Positions 19,001 to 20,375 of a DNA stretch of 20,375 nucleotides are shown here, one piece after another. A model generated the notes under the pieces. That model was not told the origin of the DNA. It ran no database searches and saw nothing but the letters and a program-made list of their open reading frames with translations. The stretch is from Kipferlia bialata (taxonomy: Eukaryota > Fornicata). The stretch's first letter is position 1. Every line of letters starts with the position of its first letter. The stretch covers positions 1 through 20,375 of the forward strand of contig BDIP01000379.1 in NCBI GenBank assembly GCA_003568945.1, read 5' to 3'. The translations under genes were made by a program, and so were the position numbers.

Positions 19001-19830
19001 TCTGCTCTGATCTAGGGTGGAAGAGGGGGAGAGGGGGAGGTGGTGTGGAGACTACTCCAGCGCTTGTAGAATCCGGGTCTCTTCATGCTCTGAATATGGT
19101 AGGGCAGCATCAGTTGATGGGTACTGGGACAGAAGAGAGATACATATATTTACATTGATTACTATGAGATCCTCCAGCGTAATTGTCGGGTATCATTGAA
19201 GGAGTGTCGTTTTGTAACACAAGATAAGTCAGAAGCGATCGTAATCTTATGATACTAGAAGTTCTAGATTCCTAGAACTAAGAGTAATAGTATACGTGCG
19301 GCTTTGGTGATAACGACTGTTCCTATACATATATATACATTTCTGGTCCATGATATTTGGTCACAGAAGCCCTATATGTGTGATTTGTGACGCTCAGTTA
19401 TCCACTACTGATAAACACTTCATCTCCTCTTGTGTTGGTGTTTACACTCATAAGTTAGTGGGCACGCATATTAATGGAAGTACTCTGCGGCTGTTTTCGG
19501 TTCAGGTTGACCCCTCGACCTCTTACATATGACAGACATGCAATGACTGATACTGATAGGCCCAGACTCATAGCCTATGATGGTCACACACTGCGTATAA
19601 GACTCTGGATGTGAGTTAGCCTATCTCTCCCAATCGAAACAATCGAGAAAGAGAGAGTCAGGCCGTGAGTCCCGTGTCTTCTTACTGGTGCTTCCATACT
19701 GGTACCCACTGTTAAAACTGGTTGTTGTCATCCACTGATAAGGCAATGGTAAGGGTGAAAGGGTATTGGTTTCGGCGCGGACTCGGAACATAGCCTGACC
19801 CGGGGTCAGTGACACCTGTCCTCTGTAGAT

Positions 19831-19895
19831 TATATCAATACACTATATCAATAAACTACATCAATAGACTGTATCAATAGACTATATCAGTTGAC
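19831..19895. repeat. 13-base tandem repeat, five units
   Basis: Five consecutive units of the type TATATCAATAGAC with one to four changes each. It is non-coding. Confidence 0.9.
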
Positions 19896-20036
19896 ATACA
19901 TCTACATGTTCTTGTCGGCTTCTAGTATGCAATGCACTCACATACTTCTGTGCTGGCATGTGACCTGGACCGTTGGCATGTTCAAGAACTCAATTGCAGT
20001 TTTGTTTGGGGCAATCGCGTAGTCATGGTTAGTGCC

Positions 20037-20063
20037 ACGAGTCTCGTGGGCCACGAGACTCGT
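20037..20063. repeat. perfect palindrome with one-base centre
   Basis: ACGAGTCTCGTGG, one G, then its exact reverse complement. The 13-base arms are GC-rich, so a stable hairpin or cruciform is possible. No gene end is visible next to it. Confidence 0.9.
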
Positions 20064-20375
20064 ACCCCATGAACACGATATTTACACTTACTTACACTTA
20101 CACTCACGTGGTGCATAATATATGCATCATGCACTGCATATAGCCATCGTGATGATCGATGATCGGTCTGCAGTAGCGTGGTGGGGTGCCAGGACCACTA
20201 GAGACTGGAGCTGCCAGGAACACCAGATATATACAGATGGTATCTAGATAGTATCTAGATAGTGTCTAGTAGATACCGGAGGACGGATGAATTGTGATGA
20301 GGAAAGTATGTAGATGCCCAAAGGCGAATTGCCCTAAGACGGTGTCAACGTTCGAGTGAAACGTTCAACCGTTAG

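Larger units (their letters stand above)
19001..20375. other. non-coding stretch without recognised gene
   Basis: No open frame here has recognisable motifs or splice-consistent neighbours. The stretch holds a small hairpin (AGTTCTAG/CTAGAACT near 19259-19280), a 13-base tandem repeat (19831-19895), a strong palindrome (20037-20063) and TAGATAGTATC-type repeats near 20237-20275. A distant gene outside the window could use part of it. Confidence 0.6.

Overview
The window reads as nuclear DNA of an intron-rich unicellular eukaryote. Genes are split by many short introns with GT..AG ends. Non-coding DNA is full of (TA)n, (CT)n and poly-C tracts. I see no bacterial, organellar or viral gene. A free-living excavate/metamonad-type protist (Kipferlia-like) would fit, but that is only a guess from style.

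Layout. (1) Positions 1-4522, + strand: the 3' part of a gene cut by the window edge. Eight exons join in consistent phase into a charged, coiled-coil-like protein with an RG-rich stretch and, in the preferred frame, a hydrophobic C-terminal tail. (2) 4857-9532, - strand: a complete 16-exon gene for an unrecognised 462-residue protein. All 15 splice junctions keep phase. It converges on gene 1, with a near-perfect hairpin between the two stops. (3) 9533-10171: the spacer of a divergent gene pair, holding a candidate folded 69-base element. (4) 10172-10837, + strand: a small spliced gene or relic whose main exon resembles the first helix of a ubiquitin-conjugating (E2) fold. (5) 11596-17640, + strand: a large gene with an N-terminal Cys/His finger, a Pol-beta-type nucleotidyltransferase core like that of non-canonical poly(A)/poly(U) polymerases, a long basic/coiled and low-complexity middle, and two CCHC zinc knuckles. 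(6) 17807-19000, + strand: an open frame ending in four CCHC knuckles, which may be the last exon of the same gene. (7) 19001-20375: no convincing gene.

Two things stand out. First, in genes 1 and 2 most introns carry partial, diverged copies of the neighbouring exon edge together with its splice site. Acceptor-type copies lie upstream of the real exon and donor-type copies lie downstream. One exon has about eight copies. Second, genes 5 and 6 put a nucleotidyltransferase and an Air1/Air2-like set of zinc knuckles next to each other, possibly in one chain. In yeast these two activities are separate proteins of the TRAMP RNA-surveillance complex. A 3-N assembly gap at 15856 is flanked by an identical 52-base duplication that artificially breaks the reading frame.
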